The notes beneath the pieces were generated by a model. It worked only from the letters and a program-made list of their open reading frames with translations. It was not told the DNA's origin and made no database searches. Both the position numbers and the translations under genes were made by a program. A stretch of DNA of 32,740 nt from Pelargonium nanum (Eukaryota > Streptophyta > Magnoliopsida > Geraniales > Geraniaceae). The stretch spans positions 1 to 32,740 of the forward strand of contig JAYMTF010000618.1 in assembly GCA_036897485.1 (NCBI GenBank). Direction: 5' to 3'. The stretch's first letter is position 1. Each line of letters starts with the position of its first letter. This document shows positions 1 through 10,800 of the stretch, one piece after another.

Positions 1-205
1 AACATGACAAGAACTCACCGTCCTGATGAGAAAGCCCGTTTTTTCCTTAGAAGAATCTAAAGTTATTCAATAAGAGAAACTTGAACCACCACCGATCAAA
101 AAAGATCGACGGTGGTTTAAAGAATAATTGTAGAAGAAGAATTAGAGAAGACGACTAAGAGAATTGCTCCTGTAAAATTAGATCAAAAAATTAGATATGA
201 TTTCG
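1..205 (-). other. possible 5' leader of a minus-strand gene leaving the window
   Basis: Read on the minus strand, a TATA-like stretch (CTATAAAAAA, about 232-241) lies some 30 bases before a pyrimidine-rich, ATG-free segment. That segment ends in a good splice donor (GACG followed by GTGAGTTC, about 12-20). It would fit a 5'UTR exon whose coding part lies to the left of the window. A short imperfect hairpin (CCACCGATC with GATCGACGGTGG, about 90-117) sits inside it. No protein can be read here, so this is inference only. Confidence 0.22.
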
Positions 206-540
206 TTTTGAATCACACTAATAGTCTTCTTTTTTTTATAGTATTATGTGTCCAAATTTAATTATTTATTGGGTATCAATTATTAACCAATTTTGTTTTT
301 AACGAATACGAAGTTCTATACTACTTTAAGTGTGAAAAAACTAAGAATAAGCTATAGTGTTAGTATTTTTTCACACGTGTGAAAGAAAGGAATAACTAAC
401 CAATTTATTACAAAAAATAGCAATTCATATATAACTAAAATCAAATAAAAAAGTAAATTTGGTCTTTGAATTTTTTTGTGAACTTTCAAATATTGACCCA
501 AAAGGTCATTACACTTTATTAGTGTTAATTCATCCGTCAA

Positions 541-826
541 GGTGGTGTTCGTTTAATGTAGTTTTTAACTTATTTAAAATAGTTAAACCCACTTTTTCAA
601 GAGTTAAATAAATTCAATTCTAAAGAATTGAAATAACATGGTAGATGTGTTATTTCAATTCCTTAAAATTTGGAATTATTTAACTCATTTGAAGAAAGAG
701 AATATTATTTTTATTCCAAATATGCCCTACTGAAAAAATTAAACGAACGCAATAATTACAATTTAAAAATACCTAATATATCATACTTTCCCAAAATTTT
801 AAATAAAAATTGTTAAACGAACGCTA
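541..826. mobile_element. fold-back MITE with GTTCGTTTAA inverted ends
   Basis: GTTCGTTTAA at 547-556 is matched by its inverse, TTAAACGAAC, at 739-748 and again at 813-822. Between them lies a long imperfect hairpin: arms 601-638 and 648-686 are near-perfect inverse copies, starting GAGTTAAATA and ending TATTTAACTC, around a loop of about 9 bases. There is no coding capacity. This is the structure of a non-autonomous inverted-repeat transposon. The second right-hand end suggests a partial tandem or nested copy. I could not define a target-site duplication, so the superfamily is left open. Confidence 0.6.
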
Positions 827-1084
827 TATGAGTGATCTAACGCAAATCTAAAGTATGGTACATTATTATTATTATTTTAATTTTTTTACTGACATGGTAT
901 GTTTTGTGTTGGTCATATTAATAACTATTTAATTTATTTTAAATATCACGTCAAGCCACGGAGAATCTAACAAAATACCAAATTGTGTCTTTGATATCGA
1001 ATGTTAAGACATTTATTTTGAGTCAAGAATGTAAGTGAAACTGACGTTGTTAAACCAATCATTCTCAAAGTAATGGTTCAATAT

Positions 1085-1092
1085 CTATAAAT
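1085..1092 (+). promoter_or_regulatory. TATA box of the SDR gene
   Basis: CTATAAAT lies about 45 bases before the ATG at 1134, implying a very short leader starting near 1115-1122. An ATG at 1108 opens a 9-codon frame that overlaps the main start as ATGA, but it probably lies upstream of the transcription start. Confidence 0.5.
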
Positions 1093-1133
1093 TTGGTCAC
1101 ACATCTAATGTCTCACTCACGCATTAGCCTAAA

Positions 1134-1835
1134 ATGACTAACCCAACGCCTACTCGACTCCAAGACAAGGTGGCAATCATCACCGGCGGAGCAAGCGGCA
1201 TCGGCGAGGCCACCGCCCATCTCTTCGCTCGCCACGGCGCGTGCATCGTCATCGCCGACATCCAGGACGACAAGGGCCGAGCCGTCGCCGCCACCATCGG
1301 CCCGAACCGGTGCACGTACATCCACTGCATGTTCAGTAACGCCGGAATTTTCAGCCAATCCGAACAGCGCGTCCTGGACTTGGACTTGGACGCCAGCGAT
1401 TATTTATTCGCCGTCAACGTACGCGGCATGGCGGCGTGTGTGAAGCACGCGGCGAGAGCCATGGTGGCGGGTGGGGTCAAGGGGAGTATAGTGTGCACCA
1501 CGAGCGTGGTGGCGAGTAAGGGAAACAAGCGATTCACGGACTATATTGCGTCCAAGCACGCCGTGCTGGGGCTGATTAGGGCGGCGAGTAGGCAGCTCGG
1601 CGAGTATGGGATACGTGTCAACGGAGTGGCGCCGGGACCGGTGGCGACGCCGTTGCTCTGCAAAGGGTTGGGGATGGGGAAGGAGGAGGTTGAGAAGTTT
1701 GTTGCGGCGCGTGGGAGTTTGGCCGGAGCGACGACAGTGAATCAGGTGGCGGATGCTGTGTTGTTTCTTGCTTCCAGCGAGTCGGAGTTTGTGTCCGGCC
1801 ACAATTTAGCCGTTGACGGTGGCGCTAAGAGTTAA
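1134..1835 (+). CDS. short-chain dehydrogenase/reductase (SDR110C-like) with internal deletion
   Basis: This single-exon frame of 233 aa is an NAD(P)-dependent short-chain alcohol dehydrogenase of the plant group that includes secoisolariciresinol, xanthoxin and isopiperitenol dehydrogenases. Visible motifs are the Rossmann TGGASGIG (17-24), Asp42 at the end of beta-2 (typical of NAD preference), NAG (69-71), Asn95, Ser124 and YIASK with Tyr137 and Lys141, so the catalytic tetrad is intact. The C-terminal SGHNLAVDGG is also typical. Family members are about 255-285 aa. The shortfall lies mostly between Cys65 and Met66 (base 1328/1329), where TYIHC runs straight into MFSNAG. About 24 residues that normally carry the conserved Asp after the Cys and helix C are missing, without a frameshift. 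The coding region is far more GC-rich than its flanks. The start is the first ATG after the TATA box. Substrate is unknown. With a nucleotide-fold element lost, it may be inactive, or the deletion may be an assembly error. Confidence 0.85.
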   Translation: MTNPTPTRLQDKVAIITGGASGIGEATAHLFARHGACIVIADIQDDKGRAVAATIGPNRCTYIHCMFSNAGIFSQSEQRVLDLDLDASDYLFAVNVRGMAACVKHAARAMVAGGVKGSIVCTTSVVASKGNKRFTDYIASKHAVLGLIRAASRQLGEYGIRVNGVAPGPVATPLLCKGLGMGKEEVEKFVAARGSLAGATTVNQVADAVLFLASSESEFVSGHNLAVDGGAKS

Positions 1836-2650
1836 TAATTAACTTTTCAAAACCTTGATACTATTGTTATTGCACTTCTATTGATGTAATAGTTATTCGA
1901 TTCTGTTGTGTCGGACAAATTGTTTTCTTTTTAGTATCAAGTAATGTTCTTTTTCTTAAATAATACGAATAATTTTGTTGCTCCATTTGATTCTATATTT
2001 TGCTGTGGGACACGATATCTTCATATATAATATTTTATGTTTGCTTCAATTATAAGCAATTTTACATCTTTAATATGGAATGCAATATCTTCATATATAA
2101 TATTTTATGTTTGGCCTCAATGACAATGAGTACTTGTTTGACAACACTGTTTACTCTTTAAGTGCCAACTTGAATTTGTTTCAAATTAAATGTTGACTTC
2201 AAGTAGTAACACACTAACACTGCTGAAAGATGTTAGTCATGCATGAAGTGTCTAATTTTGAGATGGACAGAGTAATTTTTATTTCAATGTTTATTTTCAT
2301 CATTTTATAGATTTGCATGTTGCACCAAATATATTTTCTTCAATCTCAAGTGTATTAGGCTATTAGCATGCAAAGTTGACATTTGTGCAATCAACTTGAG
2401 GTTTGGTAACACAAAAAACCATGAAGACAAAAAACACAGGAAAATCAACTAAATATATTATCATCACATATTCATATTCATATTCATATTCCTAAATTGC
2501 CAAAACTATCTGCCAGTGGGGCTACTTCTCGTGCCATTTAGATCTCAGCAAAGAGCAAAATAACTGACCATTTTGTGATAGATAAACAGAGAAAAGTAGT
2601 TGTAAATCCTTGGAAACAACATCCGATATTGCATTTGCATTGCCATGGAA
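1836..2650. other. AT-rich intergenic spacer with small direct repeats
   Basis: No gene is visible. A 29-bp sequence (ATATCTTCATATATAATA...) occurs at 2015-2043 and again, identical, at 2085-2113, an offset of 70 bases. A hexanucleotide microsatellite, about four units of ATATTC, lies at 2468-2491. The right part holds the 3' flank of the minus-strand translin gene. Confidence 0.6.
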
Positions 2651-5600
2651 TTACTTATCTGCTATTAATTCGCCGTTTGGAGACAGTCCACGGATCTTGA
2701 CATCATAGTGAACTTCTTCAACCTTTCTTAGGTCATACTTCATACCTGCCAACGTTCGATGAAAACTTTAGTTTATTGCAAACGGAATTAGTGGCCACAA
2801 GAGGCCATGGGCAATAAACAAGTAAAATTCAGAAGGGAAGCTTACCGTCAAATTTCTTGCGCAGAAAATCGTTACGGAGATTTAGCATACGGAAGGAAGC
2901 GTGCAGCTCTGTTAAGAACTTCAACACTTTTCTCGGGCAATCATAGTCCCCAGCAGTCACTTGATTCACCACATACCTTGGCTGCACAAATAATTGCATA
3001 ATGAGGCACTTATCAAAAAATTGCACAATGAGCCATTTTCTCCACAATCATCAGTTAGTAAAATGAGACAAAGCTATGCAATTTACTTGACAATGAAAAG
3101 CTTCAACCTCGTCCATTATTTTACAGTTCTATTTTCATTCACAACTAACCAAGTATTTTGAGAATATCAGCATGTGGAGCATCTCAAAATTTACTTTAAA
3201 AGGACTCCCCGGAAGGACCGAACCCAACCTGCAAGAGGTGCCGGTTAATGTGGGGCCCGACACACAATTTTCCCATGGCAAACCTGACCCAACCAGAGAA
3301 TTGATCGGGTCTATTCTATGCTACCCGAACCTGCCAAAAAAAAGGTCGGGTTTCGGGTGCCTGCGGGTTCTATTCCGAATTGCCAAGTGTATCATGTTTC
3401 TTATACTTACAGAATAGTTCTTACCAATTCATTGGACATGAAACAGATACCTGCACAGCGAGGATATTAAGACACATCAGCATATCAACTAAAAGAACAA
3501 AAGGATCCAATGAAAACAAGGACCAAACACCAGACGTCAATCTCAATTATACCCAAGATATTGCTTGGTCAGTACGTAAAAAGATGTTATAAACGTTCAA
3601 ATGCAATATTTTATTGGCAAATAAAGTATCCCTTTGAGGAGAGACACAGGGAAATGAATTCACAGCTTCCAATCAAAAGTAGAAAATCCTTTGCTTCAAA
3701 AGTTAATTCTCTATCTTTAATAACTAACCAATCCCTTCACCTCGGGGTCACTCTATTCACAATTGCCCAAATATTTAAAAAGTAAAGGAGAAGCAAAATT
3801 GCAATAGAAAGACACTTTATTCTTGCACCATCATAAACCAAATGCCCAACAATTAACTATTTGGGCATAATACTGATGGTTTATGGATCAGTCTACTTAC
3901 CAAGTAAAAGAAGTAAAGGAAATTTTTTAAGGGAGCATATATGAGACAACAATGATCAGCAATATCTGAATTCTTACACCCAAAAAAATGAACAAAAGAT
4001 GATAGAAACAATAGCAACTGATAACAATTTAAGGTAAATTTTAAATGAATTAATATTCAGTTACTAGTTATTCTATATTTAAAAACATGCTTTTTCATAT
4101 CCTGATTCCTGCTAATCTGTAGTTTGTGTGAACAGTAAATGACTAATTGTATCATATTTTATCATTTTTCATAGAAACAAAGACATAAGTGAAATTTCAT
4201 GTTACTCACCAACAAGATAATCTTCTATGTCCAAGCCAAACTCTGAGTTGTTCACTGAATTACAAGAATACAATATCAGAAAATCAATTAACTGCTCTGA
4301 CAACTTACGCAGTAGCATATATTAAACAACAAATACGAGGGAATGAAATGATGGGGAACTGAAAACAAAAATAATTAACATCTAAGGTGATATAACTCAA
4401 TTGAGATGACAATATGCCATACTGAATTACAAGCTCCACCAGGTTCTCACTCTAGGGTGAGATCCCCAAAAAGAATTTCAAGGTTCATATTAAAGACTGA
4501 ATTACCCATACATGCTAAAAATTTATATCTATTTCCCACTAGTGACAAGTTCACAACAGCATAAATCAAAGGATCTAATTACACCAGAATATGCAAGAAA
4601 TTGCTTAGGATTCAAGGATGATGACTATGAGGAAAAACAAGAAAACTACATTGAGAACCTTCAAAATCACTGATGGTTTATATTCTGTTATAAACTAATG
4701 GCCCAAAATACATCAATCCTATATTTGTAAGACTAGTCTAATGGCCAAAAATAGGCAAGGGCAAGGGCACACTTAAAAAAAAATCCTCAAGCTGAAGAAA
4801 AAAAAAGGGACATGCATCATAATGCATTCAGCTAATTATCTTTCAAACAATATACTCCTTTTAACCCAAAAAGAGTGCCTTGGTTTCCCTTATAAGAAAA
4901 ATTGAGGAGATATTAGTAAACGTTGTACATTTCCTCTTGTAACATCAAGGGCATGTGCTGTAACAGACTAGATGCATACTAATTAATTTATTACAGAAAT
5001 ACTATTGGTAATTTTATGCATACCAACTTCCTAAAAAAGAAAGAGGATACTCATTTTGGGACTAAAATGCAAAGGAAACAGAAATTTTGGTTCGGAGGAG
5101 GGAGTATCTTGACAAAAATCTTATAACCTATAATTAACATAAAATTGAACGATGCTTCCTCAAAAACTTAAGTTACCAGACTAAATAACAAAACCACACG
5201 CAAAAGATCACAACAATGAGAAATAATTACAGGATCAAACAACATAGAGAGCTTTAACATACATCCAAGTTTTTCCTCAGCTTCGCTGTGCAGGAGAAGA
5301 CCCCCTGTTTCTAACCAGTGCAAGAAACCAAGCAGCGAAACCACAGTCTGTGTTTCACTCCTCCAATCACCATGATATCTAATAGAAACACAACAAAGTC
5401 AGCAGCCATTTACACACACCAAATTGAATTTATAGCTCTCTAAGATGTTCCAATCTCACCTATGGTACTGCCCTGGGCATTCGCGGACAATTTCAGCGAG
5501 CTGATTGTAGAGATCCTTCAGCACACTAATCTGAGCCTTGGTCTTCTCTAAAATCTCTACACCAAAATAATTAAGAAAATTTACTTCCTGATCTAATTTG

Positions 5601-6601
5601 TGATCATTTCTCAAAATTAACATCTGTCACATAAGAATGTCCAGTCACAAGAAAAAGAAAGCAGAATTATTCTCCAGAGGATTTTCTCAGCAATCAAACA
5701 GAGAAACAATACATAAGAGAACTTACTTCCTAATCTAATTTGTTGTCATTTCTCAAGATTAACAGTCGCAAGGAAAAAAAACATACATTATCCTCCGGAG
5801 CATTTTATGAGCAACCAAACAGAGAAACAGTACATAAGAAAACTTACTTCCTGATCTAATTTGTGATCATTTTTCAAAATTAACAGTCATATGAGCATTT
5901 CCAGTCACGAGAAAAAAAAATACTGATAATATTCTCTGGAGCATTTTCTCACTAACTAAACAGAGAAAACTTACTTCCTGATCTAATTTGTGAACATTTT
6001 TCAAAATTAACATCGTCATATAAACATTTCCAGTCACGGAGGAAAAAAAAATAGAAACTTACTTCCTGATCTAATTTGTGAACATTTCTAAAAATTAACA
6101 TCGTCATACGAGCATTTCCAGTCACAGGAAGAAAAAAAACAGACATTATTTTCCAGAGCATTTTCTCAGCAGCCAAACAGAGAAACAGCAGAATATACGA
6201 AATGAAGAAAAACAAGTAGTACCAGGCAAAGGACGGGACTGGTGAACGAGGAGGAGGCTGGCATGCATGAGCCTGGTGGTGGACTCGATCTCCGTCACCA
6301 CCGCTCGAATGCGATCTCGCAGGCTTCCAGACTCTTCCAGCTGGACGCGGAAGTTCTCGAACTGTTTCTCCAGCAGGGGAGGCGCGTGAGCATCACCGCC
6401 CGCCATCGCAGCCGAGCAAAAAGTTGCAGAGAGCGAGCGCGACGGTTGGTGTCGGAGGCCGCCGGGAATGGAGGAAGGACTTGGAAGAGAAACGGTCGTG
6501 GTAACGGTGGGGAGTTTGTGAAGAATGGAGGGAAAGCGAGGGTTAGGGTTTAAGGAGCGAGAGAGAGTGAAGTGATAGACGTTTCGAAACGCCGACCTCA
6601 T
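2651..6601 (-). CDS. translin (RNA-binding subunit of the C3PO-type complex)
   Basis: Seven coding exons on the minus strand join in phase to 297 aa: 6223-6601, 5460-5556, 5263-5378, 4210-4254, 3425-3450, 2846-2981 and 2651-2745. All introns are GT-AG. Translin is an all-helical nucleic-acid-binding protein that forms an octamer-like ring, usually with TRAX, the catalytic partner. In animals this C3PO complex removes siRNA passenger strands and trims tRNA. Family signatures seen include LLVHQSRPLPE, RECPGQYHR, YHGDWRSETQ, FMSNELPRYVVNQVTAGDYD and LNLRNDFLRKKFDGMKYD. The core from Met66 (base 6406) is 232 aa, close to animal translin. The 65-residue extension before it is rich in Ser, Arg and Pro with almost no acidic residues, like an organelle transit peptide. 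Exon 5 is only 26 nt. An AAACCCTAA telo-box motif occurs inside exon 1 (6543-6551). Identification is secure; the use of the first ATG is likely but not proven. Confidence 0.93.
3214..3384. mobile_element. GGGTTCGGGT-type repeat in translin intron 5
   Basis: A GC-richer block with repeated ACCCGA/CGGGTT words (CCCGAACCTG, GGTCGGGTTTCGGGTG) sits in an AT-rich intron. Inverted, its right end reads GGCAATTCGG..., resembling the block at 28687. Such stretches are common dispersed repeats in plant introns. No ends or duplication could be defined. Confidence 0.35.
4855..5104. mobile_element. Stowaway-like MITE in translin intron 3
   Basis: The left end, CTCCTTTTAACCCAAAAAGAG, is inverted-complementary in style to the right end, GGTTCGGAGGAGGGAG. 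Both are flanked by TA (4853-4854 and 5105-5106), the target duplication of Tc1/mariner Stowaway elements. Just inside the right end is AGGATACTCATTTTGGGAC, the inverse of the sequence at 32683-32700. The 250-bp length and lack of coding capacity fit a MITE. The ends have drifted from the usual CTCCCTCCGTCCC. Confidence 0.55.
5581..6200. repeat. minisatellite in translin intron 1
   Basis: Five diverged tandem units begin at about 5581, 5723, 5844, 5971 and 6059, with spacings of 142, 121, 127 and 88 bases. Each starts TTACTTCCTGATCTAATTTG, followed by CATTT(C/T)TCAAAATTAACA, a CCAGTCAC motif, an A-run and AAACAGAGAAAC. On the transcribed (minus) strand four units carry GGAAGTAAGT, which matches a plant 5' splice site. 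The array fills nearly the whole intron between 5557 and 6222. Confidence 0.85.
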
Positions 6602-7897
6602 GGTGGTTGTTGTGTTGTGTGTGCTTTAATTTTGCTAGCGTGTCAGCATTTTTAGTGTTAAAAGTGGATTGGTCATTGGTCTATGAAGCGGAATCTATCG
6701 TTATTGGGATTAGACCGGACCGAAATGTAATCGGTCTTAGGTTCTTACCAAATCGGTTGAACCGATTTTGTACGAGTATTTTTTATTATATTTATATACA
6801 CAATCCAGAAGTTTCAAACTCTGACATCTCGACTCAGACTCAGAAGAACGGTCTAGCTAATTTATTAGTCATTCGATTCGCAGAGTGATAAACAAAGTGA
6901 AATCTAGCTCTAGTGAATGTATGCTTAAAAGAAAATTGATTCCAACGTTATTTTATGGCACAAGCCACTTCCAACTTGTCAATACTTTTAGCTTTTATCA
7001 GTAATTGCGCAGTTTGAGTGCTCCTCCAAATAAAACTCGGGTTTAACTCTACATGGAGCACCCAAAAACGAAGTGTGAGGAAAGTACTTACCTTTAAATA
7101 CTCGAGCAAACAAACTGACCAGACACGTGAGCAACCACCAAACTTGATTTCATACATATGAGAATATTTTAAGCATTTTTAAATAAAAATCTTATATGTT
7201 ATTTATTTTTTTATAAATATTGGTCGGTTTAGATGTGAAATATAAAAGGTTGATTAAAAATTTGGAGATAAACCCATGTAATTTACATATTGTTTGGATT
7301 ATTTATTCTGAATTTGAGCATTAGTTTATGTGGATTGTAAGCCAAATGACTTAAAATAAGTCATCATCTTTTAAATAACATATTCGATAGTTCAGAGTTC
7401 TCGTTTACATAGATGTTGTGCGAATAGAGTAACATATGAACTTGCTCTGGTCCTCTGTTCTATGTCAGGCACGCAAAGCTAGATAGCAAATGAGCTTACC
7501 TATTGTGACTGTAAGTTCAAATCAGCCTGATAATTATGGATCGAATCCAAATCCGAATAATTATCCATTCAAACATTATATTGGGCCCAAATCAAGAATT
7601 TCAAATCAATTTACTAGAATCCAAACCAACAAAAAATCATTAACAGAGACAAAATGTATCATAGTCAGCAATCTACTACTGTATTTATCTACATACACAG
7701 CAACAATAATCACAAAATCTAAAATACATTACTCATTTACATCTACTTAACTTGCTAAGACAGCTAATAAATTTTCCAAATGGTTTCTTATCAGTGATTT
7801 GGCCCTATGCTGAGTTACTATGGTACAAGGGCATCAAAATCATACTATTCTGATAAAAGTTTACAAAAACTTGAGCCAAATGTGAAGTACAATTCAC
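6602..7897. other. intergenic spacer between translin promoter and ABCG 3' end
   Basis: I see no supportable gene. The left part (6602 to about 6900) is the upstream region of translin. The right part (about 7700-7897) is the likely 3'UTR of the minus-strand ABCG gene. No canonical AATAAA polyadenylation signal stands out there. The middle is AT-rich with only short chance frames. Confidence 0.5.
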
Positions 7898-10800
7898 TCA
7901 TTTCTTCTGAAATGTTAACAAACAGAAGTACGCGACGCATCTACCAATGACGCCATATAAAATAAGAATGAGTAGGCATAAATTCTTTTCATGAAGATCG
8001 TAACCATATAACTTCAAGAAATTGCAACGACTTATCAGCCACACTCCATCGTACCTGAGAACATATGGTAAAGAAATTAAAATCTAAATCACACACTCTC
8101 GTGACAAGATTACGTTGAAAAAACCTTTTAGATCACATTGAAATCTATATTTTCATTGGATTTTAGACTCACCTTTGGGCATTTGAAATAATAAAACCTT
8201 CCATAGCCCACTTTGTGTAGCAAAATTTTCCAAACCTCTTGACAACTTCAGAATCTTTGTCTTGGTTCGCAACCAGAGTCAAAACAACGGGAACAATCAC
8301 CGACCACTGGAAAAGGAAATAAAAAAGTACGCTTGTTTGGAAAAAGAAGTTCAAACTGTCTTTAAATGTACTATAAATGACATGCGCTGACGTCAACCTA
8401 CAATATGTTCATTATTTATTTGTATGAAAGGTTAGTCTATTCTACAACATGTTGACTCTCACTATCTGTGCATGTCATTTGACATCAACATATATTATGT
8501 TTCACAATTAATTTGTTTATATAACATGTTAGCTGTTAGTCTATTTTACAACTTGTCGACTCTCACTGTCTGCACATGTCATTTGACGTCAACATATAAT
8601 ATCTTCACGACTTCACTATTTGTTTATATAACATGCTAACAGTTAGTCTATTTTATGAAATGTCGACTCTCACAATCTGCACATGTCATTTAGAGTCCAT
8701 ATAAGGACTCATAAATTTAGACTTTCAGAACATTATTTCGTAGTGCATAGAAAGAGCTATCAAAATGGTCTCTGAACAATACCATCTAACCATTTTCAAA
8801 CTAATTTTATGCTGTAATTGTCCCCCAACTAGTAAAAGCCGACTAAAATGGTTCCCTACATTGACATCCGTTTTTTTAATGTCACGAAAGCAAAACTGAC
8901 AGAAAACCCAACGAAAGTTAATGCCAATGACCATTTTGGTCTGTTTTCAATAATTGGGCAACCTTTTGGCATAAAACTAGTTCAGAGACCAAATTAGTCG
9001 GGTCCGGATAGTTTTAGGACAATTTGGATAGTTTTTCCAAGAGCTTACCAGCTGAGCAGGACCAGGTTCAAGCCAGATTGCTAATGCATAACCCATTCCA
9101 GTCACACAGTACACAAGGCAGAGCAAAACGATATAATTGTCCACAAAGGACGATCTGGGGCTGTTGAAGAAGTAGAACATAGACAAATAAACCAATGGCT
9201 TGACCACTGTATTGAAATGGTCAATTGTGTCTTTGGACAAAAAATATGCCAGACTGCTCATCCCAGACGCACTCTCTCTCCAGTAGTGTAATTTGTCCAG
9301 AGCAAATGATCTCAATGCTGCAATCTTGCACAGTAGAGCTGTAACAACGATAACGTCAAGAACAAAATGGTAATGAAACATTGCATCTATGTACAACACA
9401 TTGTTGATTTCCCATGGCCATTGCTTGCAACAACAAGCAATTCAAGTTCATATTATTTTACCTAACAAAGCTAAATTATATACTAACATGTGACAGAAAT
9501 TGAAAGAGTGCTTTGCAACTTACAGACAGCAATTACAGTGAAGGTATAGCCTTGGGCCCCGAAACTTTCATCATCCACTTTGGCAAGAAAACCTAAGCAT
9601 CCTCCAGCAAGTAATAGGATCAGGTAATCAGCTACTTGTAGTCTAGCATCTCGTAGTCGCTGCTTACCAACCCTGAAAGGAAGTTGATCGTAAGTAAGAA
9701 AAAAAAAGTGCAGCAAACTTGAAACCTTATGATATTGACCACTAACATTAACCTTGTTTAACAAGCAGATATATTTACCACACTACATTATATAATATGC
9801 ATATAACTTTCTACAAACACGTTCGAAGAAACAGAAAGATATTATATGTTTCCCTTTGCGGTACCCAGGTTTTCGCATATGATACGCAGCGTAATAAAAA
9901 AAAAAACTAGATCATTGAAAGAAAGATGAGTATGTAAGTATCCTGGCATGGTTCCAAACTAACCAAGCCCTTGGAAGATTCTGCAGATTTAGCATAGCTG
10001 TTAAGCCCAAGGAAGGTACTAGAGATATAGGACATATTGTTTGATCTTCCTTCTAATAACTTTTCAACAAAAGTAAAGTAAAAAAAGGGTTGAACTTGTA
10101 TCTAAGATCAGATATATCATATATGATAGTGGTTTCCATACCTCCCGAGGAAGTATCTGTATTGCTTCAAGGGACCTGCAGTGACTCGGTTGGATAAGTC
10201 GTCGGATTTTCCAAATCTGTGCTCAAAATGATCTTTCTTGATCTCAACATTGAGCTTCACATCTTGCCACAGTTCTCCGGCTAAAGATTGTTGTTTAGTA
10301 TATGCTGGTTTCTTTGGTTGTGAACTACCAATTCCATCCATATAATGTAGCATATCTGGGGGTACTGAGTACCCGTTATGAAGCATCCATCTCACAGGAA
10401 GCTGTTCAACAGTGACGTCTTTCTTCAGTTCCACCATGCCTTCAAGGACGTCAATGAAGTGATCTGGAGGATTAATACGGTCTGGTACATGGATCCCAAT
10501 TCCAGAAAAGTATTCTTCAACTTTTTTCACTGATCCATGATAAGCAACAAGGCCGCCTTTGGCTAGCAGTACTATATCATCAAACATCTTGAACAAAGAG
10601 TAGCTGCATCAGAACAGACAGTACATTATGGGATATATTCCACGATCAGCTTCTTGTTTCTCTCATCGCTCATATAGATGAATATGACACTCCGAAGGTC
10701 ATGTTTACTAAAAACTAGAAGGAATTAAAGAAATGTTGTATAGTTTCTAAAGGGGAGAAAAATGCTATTTTGATTCTTTGTTTGACCACATAGATGTATA

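Noticed and set aside
1404..1802. Minus-strand frame across the SDR gene
   Set aside because: It is the antisense shadow of a GC-rich coding exon whose plus-strand product has clear SDR motifs.
3824..3892. Possible miRNA-like hairpin (ATGCCCAA ... TTGGGCAT)
   Set aside because: The perfect stem is only about 8-9 bp and the outer arms pair poorly. It is too weak to call a precursor.
6242..6553. 103-codon plus-strand frame
   Set aside because: It lies opposite translin exon 1, has no recognisable domain, and is a shadow of the real frame.
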